From contig JAQRGB010000023.1 in NCBI GenBank assembly GCA_029237605.1, positions 1 to 64,000 of the forward strand: 64,000 bases of DNA, read 5' to 3'. This document shows positions 60,539 to 64,000 of this stretch, piece by piece (the stretch's first letter is position 1; every line of letters begins with the position of its first letter). The notes beneath the pieces were generated by a model that made no database searches, was not told the DNA's origin, and saw only the letters and a program-made list of their open reading frames with translations. Source of the stretch: Candidatus Thiodubiliella sp. (GTDB taxonomy: Bacteria > Pseudomonadota > Gammaproteobacteria > PS1 > Pseudothioglobaceae). A program made the translations under genes and the position numbers.

Positions 60539-60913
60539 TTAATTTGTTAACAATTGCACAGCCCAAGTAAAAAATGAATCAACAATCCATAAAAAAATAG
60601 CAATAATAATTACCGCTATCATAATTATGCCAGTTGTCTTAATAGTTTCATCTTTAGTTGGCCAAACAACTTTGCGTAATTCAATTTTTGTTTCTTTTAA
60701 AAAAACGCTCATTTGTATGCCTTGAGGCGATTTAAAAAATACAAATCCTGCTAACACTAAGCCTAATAACAAAACTAACACCTTGTAAAGTGTTGTATTT
60801 AACTCTAGCGGATCCAAATAAAAAAGTACGAGAAAAACCACTGCAATCAGGAGTGATGCAATTGCTCCTATTGATGATTTTAATTTAACTTGATTCTCTA
60901 TATTTTTACTCAC
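60539..60913 (-). CDS. secE: Preprotein translocase subunit SecE
   Basis: Essential clamp of the SecYEG channel. I start at the GTG at 60913 (SKNIENQVKLKSSIGAIASL), since the longer ORF in the track runs into the tRNA. Three membrane helices and the conserved FLKETKIELRKVVWPTKDET before the last one. 125 residues, 16 bases before nusG. Confidence 0.94.
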   Translation of the reverse strand: MSKNIENQVKLKSSIGAIASLLIAVVFLVLFYLDPLELNTTLYKVLVLLLGLVLAGFVFFKSPQGIQMSVFLKETKIELRKVVWPTKDETIKTTGIIMIAVIIIAIFLWIVDSFFTWAVQLLTN

Positions 60914-60929
60914 ATTACATCCTTTAATA

Positions 60930-61005
60930 TGGCAGGCAAGGAGGGACTCGAACCCCCAACCAACGGTTTTGGAGACCGCCACTCTACCAATTGAGCCACT
61001 TGCCT
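60930..61005 (-). tRNA. trnW: tRNA-Trp (anticodon CCA)
   Basis: On the minus strand AGGCAAGTGGCTCAATTGGT begins the gene and CTTGCCTGCCA ends it. The acceptor stem AGGCAAG pairs with CTTGCCT, the discriminator is G and CCA is encoded. The anticodon loop is TCTCCAAAA. The T-loop reads GGTTCGAGTCC. Usual place between tuf and secE. Confidence 0.97.
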
Positions 61006-61081
61006 AAATTTAAAAATACTTCTACCAGTCCTGCATGCCACTAAAGGTATTCTTTACAAGATTCAAAATATAGAGTCGCTT

Positions 61082-61132
61082 AAGGAGTTGGGTCTAGTCA
61101 TTGTCTTCCTAAGACCGCTTGGCCTCCGACTT
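61082..61132 (+). other. MGI adapter 36 with full barcode GGTCTAGTCA
   Basis: AAGGAGTTG, the complete barcode GGTCTAGTCA (61091-61100) and the antisense forward adapter. It removes the tuf 3' end. Confidence 0.97.
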
Positions 61133-62313
61133 GTCCACCTTCTCTAATAGCAAACCTCAAGCCATCTTCCATTGCAATTGGTGACAATAGCTCTACATTC
61201 ATCTTAACATTATCACCAGGCATCACCATTTCTACATCTTTTGGTAATTGACAAGCACCGGTTACGTCAGTTGTTCTAAAATAAAACTGCGGACGGTAGT
61301 TATTAAAAAATGGTGTATGACGACCTCCTTCCTCTTTGCTAAGTACATAAACTTCTGCTTCAAACTTAGCGTGTGGCTTGATTGAACCAGGCTTAGCCAA
61401 TACTTGACCACGCTCTACATCTTCACGTTTAGTGCCACGTAAAAGAACGCCAACATTATCTCCAGCTTCACCAGAGTCTAATAACTTACGGAACATCTCG
61501 ACACCTGTACAAATTGTTGTTTGAGTATCTTTAATACCAACAATCTCAATTTCATCATTAACATTAACAATACCTGCTTCAATACGACCTGTTACAACAG
61601 TGCCACGACCTGAGATTGAAAATACATCTTCAATTGGCATGATAAATGACTTATCAGTATCACGCTTTGGTGTTGGAATATACGAATCTAGCGCCTCAAC
61701 TAACTTAAAAATTGAAGGCACTCCAATCTCTGATGTATCGCCTTCTAATGCCTTAAGTGCAGAACCAAAAATAATTGGTGTGTCGTCACCTGGAAAGTCA
61801 TATTCATTTAGTAGCTCACGAATTTCCATTTCAACTAACTCGACTAACTCTTCATCATCAACCATGTCTGCTTTGTTCATATAAACAAGAATATAAGGCA
61901 CGCCCACCTGTTTAGATAAAAGGATATGTTCGCGTGTTTGAGCCATTGGGCCATCTGTTGCAGCAATAACAATGATAGCACCATCCATTTGTGCAGCACC
62001 TGTAATCATATTTTTAACATAGTCAGCATGTCCAGGGCAGTCAACATGCGCATAATGACGATTTTCTGACTCATACTCTACGTGTGCTGTTGAGATAGTA
62101 ATGCCACGCTCCCTCTCTTCAGGAGCATTGTCAATATCTGCATAATCATTAAACTCTCCGCCATTAGCTTCTGCCATAACTTTAGTTATCGCCGCTGTTA
62201 GAGTTGTTTTACCATGGTCAACGTGACCGATCGTACCTACGTTTACATGAAGTCGGAGGCCAAGCGGTCTTAGGAAGACAAGACCTGATAACAACTCCTT
62301 TTTCTTTTGACAT
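61133..62313 (-). CDS. tuf: Elongation factor Tu (both ends damaged by adapters)
   Basis: GTPase that delivers aminoacyl-tRNA. The native start MSKEK is at 62313; the adapter at 62250-62300 then masks about seven residues before [21 protein letters not shown]-motifs DCPGHADY and NKADMVDD follow. The C-terminus ends at AIREGG; about 13 residues (usually RTVGAGVV...) are replaced by the adapter at 61082-61132. It lies between fusA and tRNA-Trp. Confidence 0.96.
62250..62300 (-). other. MGI adapter 37 with full barcode TTATCAGGTC (antisense)
   Basis: Complete forward adapter, then GACCTGATAA (complement of barcode TTATCAGGTC), then CAACTCCTT, the start of the antisense reverse adapter. It breaks the tuf N-terminus. 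Confidence 0.97.
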
Positions 62314-62338
62314 TTTATTATTCCTTGGCTCTATATAT

Positions 62339-64000
62339 TTATTTATTCAATTTTTCAATAACTTTATCCGCAACATTCTTTGGTGCTGCTGTGTACCTTG
62401 CAAATTCCATTGAGTAGCTTGCACGACCTTGTGTCATTGAACGAAGATCATTTGCATAACCAAACATTTCTGCTAATGGAACATCTGCTTTTAACTGTTT
62501 ACCATTTGGTAGATCTTCCATACCACCTACTAAACCACGACGACGATTAATATCACCCATCACATCGCCCATATAATCTTCAGGAGTAACAATTTCTACT
62601 GCCATCATTGGCTCAAGCAGTTGAGGATTAGCCATTCTTACGCCTTCTGCTAAACACTTAGAGGCAGCAATCTTAAATGCCATTTCATTTGAATCAACAT
62701 CGTGGTAAGATCCATCATAAACTGTAACCTTCATGTCAACTAATGGGAAACCTGCAAGTACGCCATTTTCCATTTGCTCTTGAATGCCTTTATTAACCGC
62801 AGGAATATATTCTTTAGGAATAACTCCACCTTTAATTTCATCAACAAACTCATAACCTGTGCCATGTTCTTGTGGCTCAATACGTAAATATACATGGCCG
62901 TACTGACCACGACCACCTGATTGTTTCGCAAATTTGTGTTGGTGTTCAACCAATGTTGTAATCGCTTCACGGTATGCAACCTGAGGCGCGCCAACATTAC
63001 ACCCAACATCAAATTCACGCATCATGCGGTCAACAATAATATCTAAGTGAAGCTCTCCCATACCTGCAATAATGGTTTGACCAGATTCTTCATCGCTAGA
63101 AACTCTAAATGATGGATCTTCTGCGGCCAATTTACCTAATGCGATACCCATTTTCTCTTGGTCAACTTTGGTTTTAGGCTCAACCGCCAAGGCAATCACT
63201 GGTTCTGGGAATTCCATACGCTCTAATATGATTTTTTCTTTCATGTCACACAGAGTATCGCCAGTGGTCACGTCTTTAAGCCCAATCGCTGCTGCGATAT
63301 CACCGGCACGTACTTCTTTAATTTCATCACGTTCATTCGAATGCATTTGCACCATACGGCCAATGCGCTCTTTTTTACCTTTTGATGAATTATAAACAAA
63401 GTCACCTGCTTTTAACACACCTGAATAAACGCGAAAGAAGGTCAATGTACCTACAAATGGGTCGGTTGCAATTTTAAACGCAAGAGCAGCAAATGGCTCG
63501 CCATCATCAGCCTTTCTAAGCGCTTTAGTTTCATTTTTGTCTTCTAAAATACCTTCAATTGCATTTACATCTAGTGGTGATGGCATATACATAATCATTG
63601 CATCTAATATTGCTTGTACGCCTTTATTCTTAAAGGCTGAACCACAAAACATTGGAATTATTTTATTATTAATTGTTTGCAAACGGATGCCTTGTTTAAT
63701 CTCATCTTCTGATAGTTCATCTCCTTCTAAGTATTTTTCCATTAACTCTTCAGAACCTTCAGCTGCTGATTCAATCATAAATTCACGCTGACTTTCAGCT
63801 ACAACTCCTTGGCTCACAGAACGACATGGCTACGATCCGACTTCTCTTGCGTCATAAGTGGCGCCTTGGTCTACTTCATTCCAATAGATCGCTTTCATAG
63901 TAATTAAGTCAACAACACCTTCAAAATATTCTTCTGCACCAATAGCAATTTGCATTGGTACTGGATTACCACCTAAGCGCGATTTAACTTGCTCGCAAAC
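62339..64000 (-). CDS. fusA: Elongation factor G, 5' end outside the window, one adapter break
   Basis: GTPase driving ribosomal translocation. Seen here are domains 2 to 5: [20 protein letters not shown] at the window edge, then after the adapter [40 protein letters not shown], and at the end [15 protein letters not shown]. The GTP-binding N-terminus lies beyond 64000. The adapter at 63797-63843 masks a few residues. Upstream gene order (rpsLG) cannot be seen. Confidence 0.95.
63797..63843 (-). other. MGI reverse adapter 38 with barcode TAGCT (antisense)
   Basis: Full antisense reverse adapter preceded by AGCTA, the complement of barcode TAGCT(AAGTG). It breaks fusA. Confidence 0.96.

Overview
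The window is an AT-rich chromosome segment of a chemoautotrophic, sulfur-oxidising gammaproteobacterium. The gene content fits the SUP05 / Ca. Thioglobaceae group, which includes free-living SUP05 and the gill symbionts of vesicomyid and bathymodiolin bivalves. The supporting evidence is a soxXYZA-soxK cluster, a tkt-gap-pgk-pyk-fba cluster suited to the Calvin cycle, a periplasmic delta-class carbonic anhydrase, a TRAP transporter and low G+C. I cannot fix the host or species from the sequence alone. There is no prophage, IS element, CRISPR array or obvious genomic island.

The dominant unexplained signal is not biology. Thirty-eight short blocks scattered through the window are remnants of the MGI/BGI (DNBSEQ) library adapter. 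They are either the reverse type (AAGTCGGATCGTAGCCATGT..., 42 nt) or the forward type (AAGTCGGAGGCCAAGCGGTC..., 32 nt), in both orientations. Several still carry the 10-nt sample barcode between the two parts. They cut through dapD, rluC, mnmG, gap, tkt, clpB, dctM, mrdA, tgt, recA, ribD, coaBC, comEC, soxA, soxY, rpoC, rpoB, rplA, nusG, tuf and fusA. Most broken genes here are therefore assembly damage. In addition, several genes carry single-base deletions, nearly all in homopolymer runs, plus one exact 240-bp tandem duplication and one misplaced 55-bp duplication. The ORF track should not be taken at face value.

Layout: 0-0.65 kb dapD end; 0.65-7.2 kb (minus) mnmG, a DUF4105-like remnant, rsmG, an AsmA-like protein, tatD, rluC, ubiA; 7.2-14.1 kb (minus) tkt-gap-pgk-pyk-fba; 14.1-15.5 kb decayed DNA with an rpmG remnant; 15.5-16.7 kb cytochrome b561 and trmL; 17-19.5 kb clpB behind a heat-shock-type promoter; 19.5-20.2 kb small decayed genes; 20.2-24.5 kb rsxE, prmC and the dctPQM TRAP transporter; 24.6-25.8 kb delta carbonic anhydrase; 26.3-26.7 kb rnpB; 27.2-28.7 kb fumarase; 28.8-33 kb mreBCD-mrdA shape genes; 33-36 kb (minus) tgt, recX, recA; 36-41 kb ribD, coaBC, comEC; 41-44.4 kb dnaE; 44.9-47.3 kb sox; 47.5-48.9 kb trpE; 49-64 kb (minus) the fusA-tuf-trnW-secE-nusG-rplKAJL-rpoBC supercluster.

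Together the genes describe thiosulfate oxidation in the periplasm feeding electrons to carbon fixation, with carbonic anhydrase aiding inorganic carbon supply and complete core replication, transcription and translation functions. recA and recX are present, which from memory argues against the recA-lacking vesicomyid symbiont genomes.
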